DNA of 64,000 bases from CAWUEZ02 sp963921355 (GCA_963921355.3 OZ001190.1:4154001-4218000), one strand, 5' to 3'. Positions 8,540 through 17,721 are shown, counted from the stretch's first letter. Translations and numbers: made by a program. The notes: generated from the sequence alone by a model not told the origin.

Positions 8540-8611
8540 AGGCATACATAAATACGCACATACCAATGTATGCCTGAAACCGTTTGAAACGTACTCACGC
8601 GACACGTGTCG
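8540..8611. repeat. Cluster of inverted repeats upstream of PAS_5 gene
   Basis: Three palindromic elements lie in a low-GC 262-bp spacer. A 10-bp perfect inverted repeat (AGGCATACAT at 8540-8549, ATGTATGCCT at 8566-8575) has a 16-nt loop. CGTTTGAAACG lies at 8581-8591. A perfect 12-bp palindrome CGACACGTGTCG lies at 8600-8611. There is no T-run, so a simple terminator is unlikely; operator sites are possible. The rest of the spacer (8612-8767) shows nothing I recognise. Confidence 0.5.
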
Positions 8612-8767
8612 AAGCGAAAAAAACTGCTGTTGCCCACAGGAAATCCATTCGCCACCTGCGCTCTCAATTTCACGGAGTAAGGGCCCCGGACCTCTCAGAT
8701 CGAAACCCCAGCGGGTCATCACTTTCGATTTCGATGCAAGGGCGGAATTTCTCGAAAAACGAAACTA

Positions 8768-9319
8768 TTGCAAACCCTTAAGCGACCCAACACAGTCCCG
8801 GTTCCGAGCAAGATCGTCACGGTGCCGGACTTGGTTCAGATGTCGCGCATGGCCGACCAAGAGGGCTGGGCATATGTCGAGGAGGACGCATTGCGCCTGC
8901 CCCGTTCGGCCGCCTGGAACCGGTACTGGCGCGATCACATGGACAGCAGCGGGAGGCCGTTGATCGACGGCTTCGATCCTCTGGTCGACGTTCCGACCAT
9001 GGTCGACTCCATCGGGTGGATCGAGGTTCTGGAGAACGACTATCTGTACCGGGTTGTCGGCACGACAATCCGCGACCAGTTCGGCATGGAAATCACCGGC
9101 AAGCGGTTGTCCGAGTTGCAGCTAGGCGGTTTCGAGAGGGAGATCCGACGGGCGTTTGACGGCATCCGCTCGGATCTGAATCCGCGACACATGCGCGGCT
9201 ACTACGTGCGGAACGGGCGGCGTGAAACCGGATGGGAAGCCTCGCTGCTGCCCATCACCGACACCGATGGCGCGCTCACCCGCATCCTGCTCGGCATGGC
9301 CTACTCGAAACGTTTCTGA
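8768..9319 (+). CDS. PAS_5 domain protein (alphaproteobacterial)
   Basis: About 183 aa, consistent with the alphaproteobacterial PAS_5 family (PF07310-type), cytosolic proteins of unknown signalling role. The PAS-like core runs from DGFDPLVDVPTM through IGWIEVLENDYLYRVVGTTIRDQFG, ending in SLLPITDTDGALTRILLGMAY. The annotated start is a TTG with poor RBS; the ATG codons at residues 25 and 28 are alternatives, so the N-terminus is uncertain. A second member of the family is at 26309-26869. The upstream spacer is rich in palindromes. Confidence 0.7.
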   Translation: MQTLKRPNTVPVPSKIVTVPDLVQMSRMADQEGWAYVEEDALRLPRSAAWNRYWRDHMDSSGRPLIDGFDPLVDVPTMVDSIGWIEVLENDYLYRVVGTTIRDQFGMEITGKRLSELQLGGFEREIRRAFDGIRSDLNPRHMRGYYVRNGRRETGWEASLLPITDTDGALTRILLGMAYSKRF

Positions 9320-9394
9320 GCCCACACAACGATCCCATCCCGCGCTACAAGACCGGCAATTCAAAGCCGCGGTTTCGTGCGCTATGAGCCTGAT

Positions 9395-9421
9395 CCGATC
9401 AGATCGCACCGATCTGATCGG
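9395..9421. repeat. 12-bp perfect inverted repeat
   Basis: CCGATCAGATCG (9395-9406), 3-nt spacer CAC, then CGATCTGATCGG (9410-9421). It lies 75 bp after the PAS_5 gene and just before a second, larger hairpin. The very short loop favours a protein-binding palindrome or cruciform, but a terminator without T-run is possible. Confidence 0.6.
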
Positions 9422-9447
9422 TGAATCAGTCTCTAAGACATTGAATT

Positions 9448-9497
9448 AGAGCAAAATTCACCGTTCAGGCCAATTCCGCCTGAACGGATTTTGCTCT
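9448..9497. repeat. 20-bp-arm inverted repeat (REP/MITE-like or operator)
   Basis: Left arm AGAGCAAAAT (9448-9457), TCA bulge, CCGTTCAGGC (9461-9470). The loop is CAATTCC. Right arm is GCCTGAACGG followed by ATTTTGCTCT (9478-9497). Pairing is perfect apart from the 3-nt bulge. It ends about 40 bp before the acyl-CoA dehydrogenase start. It looks like an intergenic palindromic repeat; I saw no second copy in this window. Confidence 0.65.
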
Positions 9498-9535
9498 ATG
9501 ACTTGCGGACCGAGCGACACTGAGGAGACGAGACC

Positions 9536-10696
9536 TTGGACTTCCGGCTGACCGACGACCAAGAGGCCCTGCGCGCAACGGCGCGCAGTTTCGCGCAAAC
9601 CGAAATGCCGGCGATTGCGCGTGAACTCGAGGAGAACGACGAGGCATTGCCCAGATCGTGGCTCACCCGATACGCCGAAATGGGGTTCCTGGGCATCAAC
9701 GTCTCGCCCGAGCTCGGCGGGCTCGGCCTCGGCGATCTGGAGGCGCTGATCGTCCTGGAGGAGTTCGCCAAAGTCTCCCCGGCGGTTGCGTTTCCGATCT
9801 TTGAAAGTTCGGTCGGTCCGATCCGCGCGGTCGAACATTTCGCCGACACAAGCCTGGCCCGTGCCGTCGTGCCCAAGGTCTGCGCCGGCGAAATTGTCTG
9901 CGCGGTGGCGATGTCCGAACCGGATGCCGGAACCGCCCTCACCGATCTGAAGACCCGCGCCGTCGAGGACGGCGATCACTTCGTCCTGACCGGTCAGAAG
10001 CGCTGGTGCTCGGGCGGCGGGCATTCGGACGCCTATGTCGTCTACACCAAGCTGTCGGACGCGCCTGGCGCGAAGGGCATCGGCGCCCTCTATGTCGAAA
10101 AGGACCGGGACGGCGTTTCGTTCGGCCCTCGGGAGCGGCTCATGGGGTTCCGCGGCATTCCGTCGGCCGACATCTTTTTCGAGGAGGTGCGGGTTCCCAA
10201 GGAGAACCTGATTGTCCCGGCAGGCGGGTTCCGAAAGCTCATGGAAGCCTTCGACCTGGAGCGCTGCGGCAATGCCACCATGTGTCTCGGCGTCGCCCAG
10301 GCCGCCCTCGACCAGGCGCTTGACTACACCCAGCAGCGCAAGGCCTTCGGCAAGGAACTGGTCGATTTCCAGGCGGTCCAGCTGAAGCTGGCGGAGATGG
10401 CACTCAGGGTCGAAGCGTCCCGGTTGCTGATCTGGCGCGCCGCGCAGAACGCCGAGGACGGATTGCCGAGCATCCTCGACAGCTCGCTGGCGAAGTGCTT
10501 CGCCAACGAGATGGTGCGCGACGTGGCGGGCGCAGCCCTGCAGGTTATGGGTGGCTACGGTTATGCCAAGGAGTACGGCATGGAACAGCGGTTGCGCGAT
10601 GGCTGGGGCTGGGGGATCGCCGGAGGCGCGATCGACATCCAGAAGATCAACATTGCCAGCGCCCTGGTCGGCCGTCGGTTCAACCAACGGGGCTGA
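9536..10696 (+). CDS. Acyl-CoA dehydrogenase
   Basis: A 386-aa FAD-dependent acyl-CoA dehydrogenase that would oxidise an acyl-CoA at alpha-beta. N-terminal helical domain, middle beta domain (MSEPDAGTALTDLKTRA) and C-terminal domain (RKAFGKELVDFQAVQ, QVMGGYGYAKEYGMEQ) are in order. The usual catalytic Glu of the YEGT motif is missing: that site reads IAGGAIDIQ (Gly at about 363). However, Glu242 in FDLER occupies the position where isovaleryl-CoA dehydrogenase has its base, so the enzyme is probably active on a short or branched substrate. Starts at TTG. The SDR 33 nt downstream is likely co-transcribed. Confidence 0.88.
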   Translation: MDFRLTDDQEALRATARSFAQTEMPAIARELEENDEALPRSWLTRYAEMGFLGINVSPELGGLGLGDLEALIVLEEFAKVSPAVAFPIFESSVGPIRAVEHFADTSLARAVVPKVCAGEIVCAVAMSEPDAGTALTDLKTRAVEDGDHFVLTGQKRWCSGGGHSDAYVVYTKLSDAPGAKGIGALYVEKDRDGVSFGPRERLMGFRGIPSADIFFEEVRVPKENLIVPAGGFRKLMEAFDLERCGNATMCLGVAQAALDQALDYTQQRKAFGKELVDFQAVQLKLAEMALRVEASRLLIWRAAQNAEDGLPSILDSSLAKCFANEMVRDVAGAALQVMGGYGYAKEYGMEQRLRDGWGWGIAGGAIDIQKINIASALVGRRFNQRG

Positions 10697-10729
10697 CCGA
10701 ACCGCCAAGGAAAACTCGGGAGATCCAGG

Positions 10730-11569
10730 ATGACAGCACGAGTGGCGCTCGTGACTGGCGGAAACCAGGGCCTCGGCCTTGCGTTGGTGCGCGGCCTCGG
10801 CGCGGCACTGGAAGCAAGCGATACGGTCTACTTGGCGGCGCGAGACCCTGAGCGTGGCCGTGCCGCAATCGAAGCGCTTGCCCCGGTGACGCCGCAGCTG
10901 GATCTGATGGTGCTGGACGTCTCGGAAGAGGAGAGCGTGCGGGCCGCGGCCCGCACAATCGCCGACCGTCATGGCGGCATCGACATAGTGCTCCAGAACG
11001 CGGCCGCCCGGATCCATCGGGAGACCCCGCAGTCGGCTCAGGTCCGGCAGTTCGTAGCGACGAACAATCTCGGGACCACCCGGATGCTGCGGCACTTCCT
11101 CCCGTTGCTGCGCAGCAATGCACGGTTCGTGACCGTCGCGAGCTCCTTCGGCAGCCTCACCCGTCTGCCAACACCGCTGCACGCGCGGTTCAACGTCGAG
11201 ACGGCCAGCTTCGACGACATCGATGCCGTGATGGTGGCCTATGCCGAGGCCTGCGAAACCGGGACCGCGGAGGCCGAAGGCTGGCCGGATTGGATCAACA
11301 CTCCCTCCAAGGTCGGTCAGGTTGCGGCAACCATGATCGCGGCCCGGCAGATCGCCGAGATCCGGCCCGGGGCGCGTATCCTGATCAATGCCGTCTGTCC
11401 GGGCCTGATCGACACGGCGGCGTCGCGCCCCTGGTTCGACGATATGTCGTCGGCCCAGACCCCGGACGCGGCCGCTGTCGACCTGCTCTGGCTTGCCCTG
11501 CTGCCCGAAGGCAGCCGCGACCCGGCCGGCGAACTGGTTCGCAACCGGAAACCGCTGCCCTGGAAGTAG
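10730..11569 (+). CDS. SDR-family protein, carbonyl-reductase-like, catalytic Tyr replaced
   Basis: A 279-aa short-chain dehydrogenase resembling CBR1-type carbonyl reductases: TGGNQGLGLA cofactor loop, LDVSEEESV, catalytic Ser strand VTVASSFGS, and a PG turn (VCPGLIDT). The YxxxK motif is altered: the aligned segment is WINTPSK, so Asn190 replaces the proton-donating Tyr while Lys194 remains. The start has GGGAGATCCAGG. It sits directly downstream of the acyl-CoA dehydrogenase gene. It may be an SDR with altered chemistry, or a non-catalytic NAD(P)-binding protein. Confidence 0.8.
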   Translation: MTARVALVTGGNQGLGLALVRGLGAALEASDTVYLAARDPERGRAAIEALAPVTPQLDLMVLDVSEEESVRAAARTIADRHGGIDIVLQNAAARIHRETPQSAQVRQFVATNNLGTTRMLRHFLPLLRSNARFVTVASSFGSLTRLPTPLHARFNVETASFDDIDAVMVAYAEACETGTAEAEGWPDWINTPSKVGQVAATMIAARQIAEIRPGARILINAVCPGLIDTAASRPWFDDMSSAQTPDAAAVDLLWLALLPEGSRDPAGELVRNRKPLPWK

Positions 11570-11633
11570 ACGAACGGCACGTCCCCCTCACCCGCGCCTG
11601 AATGACGCGGATGAGAGGGATCGAGGTCGTTGC

Positions 11634-13207
11634 CTATCCGGCCCCGGAAGCGGTGTTCTGCTGTTCGTGCCGCAGCCCGAGATACAGGCACAGGCACATC
11701 GCGATCAGAACGGCGGTGAATGGTAGACCGACCGTAATGGCCGCCGCCTGCAGGGCCGTCAGCGCCTCCGCGCCGCCGCCGAACAACAGAATGGCCGCCA
11801 CCACGCCTTCCAGGATCACCCAGAACACCCGTTGCAGGGTCGGGGCGTCGACCTTGCCGCCAGCGGTGATGGTGTCGATCACCAACGACCCTGAATCCGA
11901 CGAGGTGATGAAGAACACCAGAACCAGGATGATTCCGACAGCCGAGGTGATCTGGGCCAGAGGCAGGTTCTCGAGCATCTGGAACATCGCGAGTTCCACC
12001 TTGTCGAGACCGTTTGCCAGCGCACCGACGTTGTTCTGGATCTGATCAAGGGCCGAGCCCCCGAACACGCTCATCCAGACGATGGTCACCAGGGTCGGCA
12101 CCAGCAAGACCGCGACGAGGAACTCACGCACGGTCCGGCCGTAGGAGATCCGGGCGATAAACATGCCGACGAAGGGCGACCAGGAAATCCACCAGGCCCA
12201 GTAGAGCACCGTCCAGCCCTGCATCCAGGCTTCATCGTCCCGGCCGACCCAATTGCTGAATGAGAAGATGTTCTCGACGTAGCCGATTGCCGTGCTGCCC
12301 ATGGTCGCGAAGATCACGGCGGTCGGGCCAACGATCAGCACGAAGAGAAGAAGCAATGCCGCCAGGCCCATATTGATGTTGCTGAGCACCTTCACCCCGC
12401 CGTCGAGCCCCCGCAGCACGAAGACCAGTGCGATCGCGGTAACGACGATGATGATGGCGATCTGGCTTGTGATCGACGCTTCGATGCCAAACAGGAAGTT
12501 AAGCCCGGCCGCCGCCTGTTGAGCACCGAACCCGAGAGAGGTTGCGAGCCCGAACAAGGTCGCCAGAACCGCGATGGTGTCGATCAGGTGACCGAAGGGA
12601 CCCCAGGAATGGTCCTTGATGAGCGGATAGAACGCCGAGCGGATGGTCAGCGGCAGGCCCTTGTTGTAGGCGAAGAACGGCAGCGACAAGGCGACCACGG
12701 CATAGATCGCCCACGGGTGCAGCCCCCAGTGGAACATGGTCGCACTCATCGCCATGCCGGCCGCTTCCGGGGAGTTGCCTCGACGCCGAGCGGTGTCTCG
12801 TACCAGCCGGTGAAATAGGCGGTCGGTTCGGCCACGCTCCAGAACATCAGGCCGATGCCCATCCCCGCCGCGAACAGCATCGCGAACCACGACAGGGTGC
12901 TGAACTGTGGCTTCGCATCGACACCGCCGAGCCGGATGCGGCCGACCGGCAGCACGATCAGCAGAAGACAGAACACCACGAAGATGTTGCCGCCGATCAT
13001 GAACAGCCAGTCGAAATTGGCGATCGACCACCACTTAGCCCCGTCGAAGGCACCCTTGGCGGCTTCCGGCGCCATCAGAACCCCGATCACGAAGACCAGG
13101 ATCAGCCCGGCAGAGACCCAGAATACGGGATGGTGAACGTCCATCCCCCAACGTTTCAGATTGTCTTGGCCGACCTCATAGTCGGTCGCATACATGTCAG
13201 CGCTCAT
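11634..13207 (-). pseudogene. BCCT-family transporter, frameshifted
   Basis: A betaine/carnitine/choline-type secondary transporter of 12 membrane helices, split between two frames. The first part starts at 13207 (MSADMYATDYEVGQDN) and includes FAAGMGIGLMFWSVAEPTAYF. Near 12773-12780 the frame is lost after LGVEA. The second part resumes with NSPEAAGMAM, FHWGLHPWAIYA, the WAWWISWSPFVGMFIARISYG signature helix region and ends at 11634. One missing base after GAGGC would restore a complete protein. It is either a real inactivating mutation or a sequence error. Likely substrate is a trimethylammonium solute or choline. Confidence 0.85.
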
Positions 13208-13593
13208 GGCACGCTTCCCCCCATGCTTTCTTTATCGAAGCTTGGGCCGCGTCCGCCGGGCGTCGTGTTTGTCGTTGTTGGCTTCGGCGCGGCGCGACGA
13301 TTCCTGCCCGTTCTCGGGCGTTGTGAGGCCCGATCAACAGAAACCCCACGCGGAGAAAGGTAGCAGATTCGCGATAGACGCGGAACCAAACCGCCAAATT
13401 CGTATGCACCGCCCCTCGACTTCGGGCCGCTGCGCCCTAAACTGTCAACAGTGAACAATCTCCGCGGCCACCGTCGTCACCGACAGGCGGGCGCTCAGGG
13501 GACCGGCGCAGCCGCGGTTTCTACGACGCGCGGACCTGCTCCGGAAGGGGGAACAAGCAACCGCGCGAACCGCGCAACAGGGGGATCGACTTG
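13208..13593. other. 386-bp divergent spacer
   Basis: Lies between the BCCT gene (minus) and the Pot-like ABC operon (plus), so it must carry both promoters. I see no confident promoter hexamers, long inverted repeat or small gene. A GGGGGA ribosome site at its right end serves the ATG at 13594. Confidence 0.5.
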
Positions 13594-14760
13594 ATGCGAC
13601 AGCAAGACTTCACCAGACGGACTCTGATGACCATGACGGGCGCCGCGGCACTTGCGGCGGGACTGCCGGCCGGACGCGCCCAGGCCGCCGGACCGCTGAA
13701 ACTCTGGACCATCGGCATCGCCAAGGTCGGCGCCAAAGACTGGAGCGCCATGGAGAAGCAGGCCGGCATCGAGATCGCCTACAACGCCAAGAGCGCGCGC
13801 GCCGACGAGGCCATCCAGAAGATGGTGGTTGGCGACGGCAACAAGCTCTACGACGCCATGTCGGACAACGGCGGCGGCATGGAGGACGCCCTGGCGTCCC
13901 AGAAGGTCATCACCGAGCTTGACGTCTCGCGGATCCCGAACTGGAAAAACATCCTGCCGGTCTACAACGAAGGCGGGGCCGCAGCCGACACCATCCGCTA
14001 CGAAGGCAAGGTCGTCTGCGTCCCCTACATCTCGAACGCCGACTCGCTGGCCTACAACCACTCGGTCATCGGCAGCGACCTGACCTCCTGGGAAGCCCTG
14101 TTCGACTCCCAGTTCAAGGGCCGGGCGGCGATGCAGAACGACTTCGGACCGACCCTGACCAACACCGCGATCTACCTGAAGCAGAGCGGCCAGCAGGACA
14201 TCGAAGATCCGTCGAACATGACGCCGGCCGAGGTCAAGGGCGTCTGCCAGTTCCTGATCGACAAGAAGAAAGCCGGCCAGTTCCGCACTTTCTGGGACGG
14301 CTTCCAGAACGGCGTCGACCTGCTGGCATCGGAAGAAGTGCTGGTGTCGTCGTGCTGGGAACCGGTGCAGATCGTCGCCGGCAAAAAGAGCGGCAAGGAC
14401 ATCCGCTACGGCACGATGAAGGAAGGCCACCAGACCTGGAACAACATGTTCATGCTGACCAACGGCGGCAAGGAACGGGGCCAGGAAGACGCGTTCTACA
14501 GCCTCATGAACGTCTACCTGTCGCCCTGGTTCGGGGCCCGGACCCTGTCGACCTTCGGTTTCGCACCGCAGATGGTCGGCGTGAACGAGTATGTCGAGGC
14601 CCATCCGCAGGACTTCGACGCCGCCACCAAGGCAACGATCGCCGAGCGGCTCGCCAACAAGCAGGCGCGCTACGAGGTGGCCGGCAACTCCTGGCAGAAC
14701 GTGTTCCCGACCCATATCCGCGACTATCAGGATTGGTGGGCCCGGGTGCAGGCCGCCTGA
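13594..14760 (+). CDS. ABC transporter substrate-binding protein, PotD-like
   Basis: A 388-aa extracellular solute-binding protein of the spermidine/putrescine (PotD) type. The N-terminus has a twin-arginine-like export signal (FTRRTLMTMTG, then an Ala-rich h-region ending near GRAQA), so it is periplasmic. The mature part has a LKLWTIG opening and a VPYISNADSLAYNHSVIG hinge region typical of the family. It heads the four-gene operon with two permeases and an ATPase. The ligand could be a polyamine or another small cation; this cannot be set from sequence. Confidence 0.88.
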   Translation: MRQQDFTRRTLMTMTGAAALAAGLPAGRAQAAGPLKLWTIGIAKVGAKDWSAMEKQAGIEIAYNAKSARADEAIQKMVVGDGNKLYDAMSDNGGGMEDALASQKVITELDVSRIPNWKNILPVYNEGGAAADTIRYEGKVVCVPYISNADSLAYNHSVIGSDLTSWEALFDSQFKGRAAMQNDFGPTLTNTAIYLKQSGQQDIEDPSNMTPAEVKGVCQFLIDKKKAGQFRTFWDGFQNGVDLLASEEVLVSSCWEPVQIVAGKKSGKDIRYGTMKEGHQTWNNMFMLTNGGKERGQEDAFYSLMNVYLSPWFGARTLSTFGFAPQMVGVNEYVEAHPQDFDAATKATIAERLANKQARYEVAGNSWQNVFPTHIRDYQDWWARVQAA

Positions 14761-14778
14761 CCGGCACGTTCCAAACGG

Positions 14779-15696
14779 ATGTCTTCCGCTGAAAAACAAG
14801 CCCCCGGCCGCTCCAATGCGGCGGCCGGGGAGCCCGAAGGCGTGCTGGTGCCCCGGTTGCAGAGCGCGGCCTTTGTGCTGCCGGTCACGTTCATGGTGGT
14901 GTTCTTCGCCCTGCCCGTCGCCCTGACCGCGGTGTGGAGCGTGTTCGAGCGCACCATGTTCTGGATGGAGCCGGGCTTCACCCTGTTCGCCTATGAGAAT
15001 TTCTTCACCTCGGCCCGGCTGATCAACTTCCTGGCATCGATGTACCACTCGTTCATTTCGGTGGTGATCTGCCTGATCCTCGGCTTCCCGATCGCGGTGT
15101 TCGTGCGCCGGCGCATTCCGCAGGTCGCCCAGCACCGGGTGGTGCTGCTTTTCATCCTGCCGTTCATGGTCTCCGAGATCATCCGGATCTTCGCGTTGCG
15201 TCCGATACTGCAGCGCAACGGCCTGGTCAACGAGACGCTGATGAACCTCGGCCTGATCAGCGAACCGATCACGGCGATCCTGTACACCCCGACCGGTGTC
15301 GTCATCGGCGAAGTGCTCTCGTTCCTGCCGTTCGTGGTGTTCTCGGGCTTCCTGGCGATGGAGGCGGTACCGAAATACATCTTCGAGGTCTGCGACGACC
15401 TCGGCGCCGGACCCTACCGGACCTTCAAGGATGTGATCCTGCCGCTGGCCGCCCCCGGGATCTTCGCCGGGTCCGTGTTCATCTTCGTCAACGGCATCGG
15501 GGTCGCCCTGCTGCCGAACACGCTGGGGGGACCCGGCGCGGTGAACGCCGGCCTGATCGCCACCCAGGCGATTACGGCCCTCGACTTCCCGCTCGCCATG
15601 GCGGTGAGCGCCATCATGATGGGGACGCTGATGCTCCTGCTCTATATCGGGCACCGGCTGTTCAACCTCACCCACATCCTCGATCCGATCAGCTGA
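14779..15696 (+). CDS. ABC transporter permease, PotB-like
   Basis: A 305-aa inner-membrane permease with about six membrane helices, beginning after a polar N-terminus of about 30 residues. The EAA-type coupling loop is around CDDLGAGPYRTFKDVILPLAAPG in the C-terminal third. It starts 18 nt after the binding-protein gene, and its first codons contain a strong stem-loop (14802-14830). Pairs with the next permease. Confidence 0.88.
   Translation: MSSAEKQAPGRSNAAAGEPEGVLVPRLQSAAFVLPVTFMVVFFALPVALTAVWSVFERTMFWMEPGFTLFAYENFFTSARLINFLASMYHSFISVVICLILGFPIAVFVRRRIPQVAQHRVVLLFILPFMVSEIIRIFALRPILQRNGLVNETLMNLGLISEPITAILYTPTGVVIGEVLSFLPFVVFSGFLAMEAVPKYIFEVCDDLGAGPYRTFKDVILPLAAPGIFAGSVFIFVNGIGVALLPNTLGGPGAVNAGLIATQAITALDFPLAMAVSAIMMGTLMLLLYIGHRLFNLTHILDPIS
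14802..14830 (+). promoter_or_regulatory. Stem-loop inside permease 5' coding region
   Basis: CCCCGGCCGC (14802-14811) and GCGGCCGGGG (14821-14830) form perfect 10-bp arms around a 9-nt loop, 24 nt after the permease start. Its position right after the binding-protein gene matches hairpins in three other ABC operons here and may limit permease translation or block 3' decay. Confidence 0.55.
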
Positions 15697-15706
15697 CGGG
15701 GCGGCG

Positions 15707-16597
15707 ATGGTTGATGAATTCGGCAATCTCTGGGTGCACCGGCTGAAATGGGCCTACCTGCTGCTCATCGTGTTCAGCCTGATGAGCCCTGTGTTCTACG
15801 TGATGTACATCTCGTTCAACGAGAACGGGTTCGGGGCGGCGGAGTACGTGCTCACCCTGGAATCGTACTCGCTGATCTTCTCCGACAAGCTGATGATGAC
15901 GGCGCTGCAGTGGACCCTGTCGCTGGCGTTCTGCACGACCGTGGTTGTCGTGCCGATGTCGATCCTGGCAGCCAAATTCTACAAGGCGACCCGGTACAAG
16001 GTCCTGACCGTGTTCCTGCTGCTGTCGCCGCTGTTCGTCGCCGCCGACATCTTCGGCGCGGCCCTGCTGGTCTACTTCAAGAACCTGAACCTGATGTTCA
16101 CGTCGGTCGCCGAGGCGACCGGCCTTAGCTTCCTGTCGGGGTGGTTTGAACTCGGCTTCATCACCGCCTGGATCGGGCTGATCATCTACACGATCCCGTA
16201 CGCCTTCATCGTCGTGCTGATCACCATGGGCCGCTACCGCCACGAGCAGACCGAGGCGGCGCGCGCCTGCGGCGCCAGCGGCTGGCGGGCGTTCTGGGAC
16301 ATCGAGTTTCCGCAGATTCGGCCCGGCGTTTTCAGCGCCTGCGCGTTCTGCGTGATCCTGTGCTTCAACGAATACACCCGCACCAGCCTGCTCAAGGGCG
16401 GCTTCGACACCTTCACCACCGTTCTGGTCTCGCAGATGCTGAACGAAGGCATGTCGAACGAGTCCTATGCCATGAGCAGCTTTGTGAGCTTCACGGCGAT
16501 CGCGGTGATCGGCTCGATCATTCTGTACACGCTGATCCGGTCCGAGAGCCTCGGCCAGGTGGCGCGGGCCAAGGCCGAACCGAACATGGCCGGGTGA
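15707..16597 (+). CDS. ABC transporter permease, PotC-like
   Basis: A 296-aa inner-membrane permease with about six hydrophobic segments. The first follows a short cytoplasmic start (LLLIVFSLMSPVFYVMYISF). The coupling loop reads EAARACGASGWRAFWDIEFP, the EAA motif that docks on the ATPase. GGGGCGGCG precedes the ATG. It is 10 nt after the first permease, so clearly co-transcribed. Works as a heterodimer with it. Confidence 0.9.
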   Translation: MVDEFGNLWVHRLKWAYLLLIVFSLMSPVFYVMYISFNENGFGAAEYVLTLESYSLIFSDKLMMTALQWTLSLAFCTTVVVVPMSILAAKFYKATRYKVLTVFLLLSPLFVAADIFGAALLVYFKNLNLMFTSVAEATGLSFLSGWFELGFITAWIGLIIYTIPYAFIVVLITMGRYRHEQTEAARACGASGWRAFWDIEFPQIRPGVFSACAFCVILCFNEYTRTSLLKGGFDTFTTVLVSQMLNEGMSNESYAMSSFVSFTAIAVIGSIILYTLIRSESLGQVARAKAEPNMAG

Positions 16598-16623
16598 GAC
16601 GGCGGGCGACAATGGGAGAGAAC

Positions 16624-17721
16624 ATGAACGGATCAGCGCCCGCGGTGGAAGTGCGGGGATTGTCGAAGCACTACGGATCGGTGGTCGCCCTGCGCGAGGT
16701 CGATCTGACGATCGGTGCCGGGGAGTATTTCGTGCTGCTGGGACCAAGCGGCGGCGGCAAGACCACCCTGCTGCGCACCATCGGCGGATTTCACAAACCG
16801 ACGTCCGGTCAGGTTCTGCTGCACGGTGTCGACGTGTCGAACCAGCCGCCGGACAAGCGCCCGACCGGGATGGTGTTTCAGAGCTACGCCCTGTTCCCGC
16901 ACATGACGGTCGCCCAGAATGTTGGCTACGGGCTGTCGCTCGCCAAGCTGCCGGCCGGCCAGATCCGTGAGAAGACCGAAGCGATGCTGGCGATGGTGGG
17001 GCTTGCCGGCTATGGCGAGCGAAAGCCGCACGAGCTGTCGGGCGGCCAGCAGCAGCGGGTTCAGCTGGCCCGTGCTCTGGTCCTCGACCGCGACATCCTG
17101 CTTTTGGACGAGCCCCTGGCCGCCCTCGACGCCCAGCTCCGCAAGGACATGTGCCTCGAACTCAAACACCTGCAGGAGAAGGTCGGCATCACCTTCATCC
17201 ATGTCACCCACAACCAGGAAGAAGCGATGACGGTGGCCGACCGCATCGCCCTGATCGCCGACGGCGACCTGGTCGAACAGGGCAGCGCGCGGGACGTCTA
17301 CGAAGCCCCGCAGCAGCGCTTCACGGCGAGCTTCGTTGGCGAGAACAACCTGCTCGACGGGACGGTCGCAGCGATCGATGGCGAGTGGGCCGAGGTCTCG
17401 ACGCCTGGCGGCACCGTGCCCGTCCACCGGCGTGGCCGGACGGTGTCGACCGGCGACCGGGTCGCGGTCTCCATCCGCTCTGAACTGACCCGGCTGGAAC
17501 CGGCCGACGCCGCCCTAGATCCTACGATGGCCGCCCTCGACGGAGCGTACCGGGAGACCGTTTATCTCGGGCTGGTCTCCGCGCACCGGGCCGCGCTGGC
17601 CGACGACAGCGAGTTCATGTCACGGGTGGTCGCCAGTCACGACCAGCCCTCTCTGCCCGACCCCGGCACCCCGGTGCGGATCGCCTGGGCCCGGGAAGCG
17701 GCGCGGCTGCATCTGGGGTGA
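16624..17721 (+). CDS. ABC transporter ATP-binding protein, PotA-like
   Basis: A 365-aa ATPase of the Pot/Fbp class. Walker A is LLGPSGGGKTT, signature LSGGQQQRVQLARAL, Walker B ILLLDEPLAALD, switch His HVTHNQEEAMT. The C-terminal 100 residues form a TOBE/MOP regulatory domain (VSIRSELTRLEP). Two ATGs are possible; 16624 is preferred because GGGAGAG sits just before it. Last gene of the operon. The following 203 bp contain no gene and only a weak CCCGAAATTCGGG palindrome. Confidence 0.92.
   Translation: MNGSAPAVEVRGLSKHYGSVVALREVDLTIGAGEYFVLLGPSGGGKTTLLRTIGGFHKPTSGQVLLHGVDVSNQPPDKRPTGMVFQSYALFPHMTVAQNVGYGLSLAKLPAGQIREKTEAMLAMVGLAGYGERKPHELSGGQQQRVQLARALVLDRDILLLDEPLAALDAQLRKDMCLELKHLQEKVGITFIHVTHNQEEAMTVADRIALIADGDLVEQGSARDVYEAPQQRFTASFVGENNLLDGTVAAIDGEWAEVSTPGGTVPVHRRGRTVSTGDRVAVSIRSELTRLEPADAALDPTMAALDGAYRETVYLGLVSAHRAALADDSEFMSRVVASHDQPSLPDPGTPVRIAWAREAARLHLG

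Noticed and set aside
9458..11182. 574-aa antisense frame over acyl-CoA dehydrogenase and SDR
   Set aside because: A typical GC-rich shadow frame with no recognisable domain.
13495..15726. 743-aa open frame antisense to the Pot-like ABC genes
   Set aside because: Shadow of high-GC coding on the plus strand: His/Gln/Arg/Asp-rich, no domain, no ribosome site; the plus strand holds clear ABC genes.
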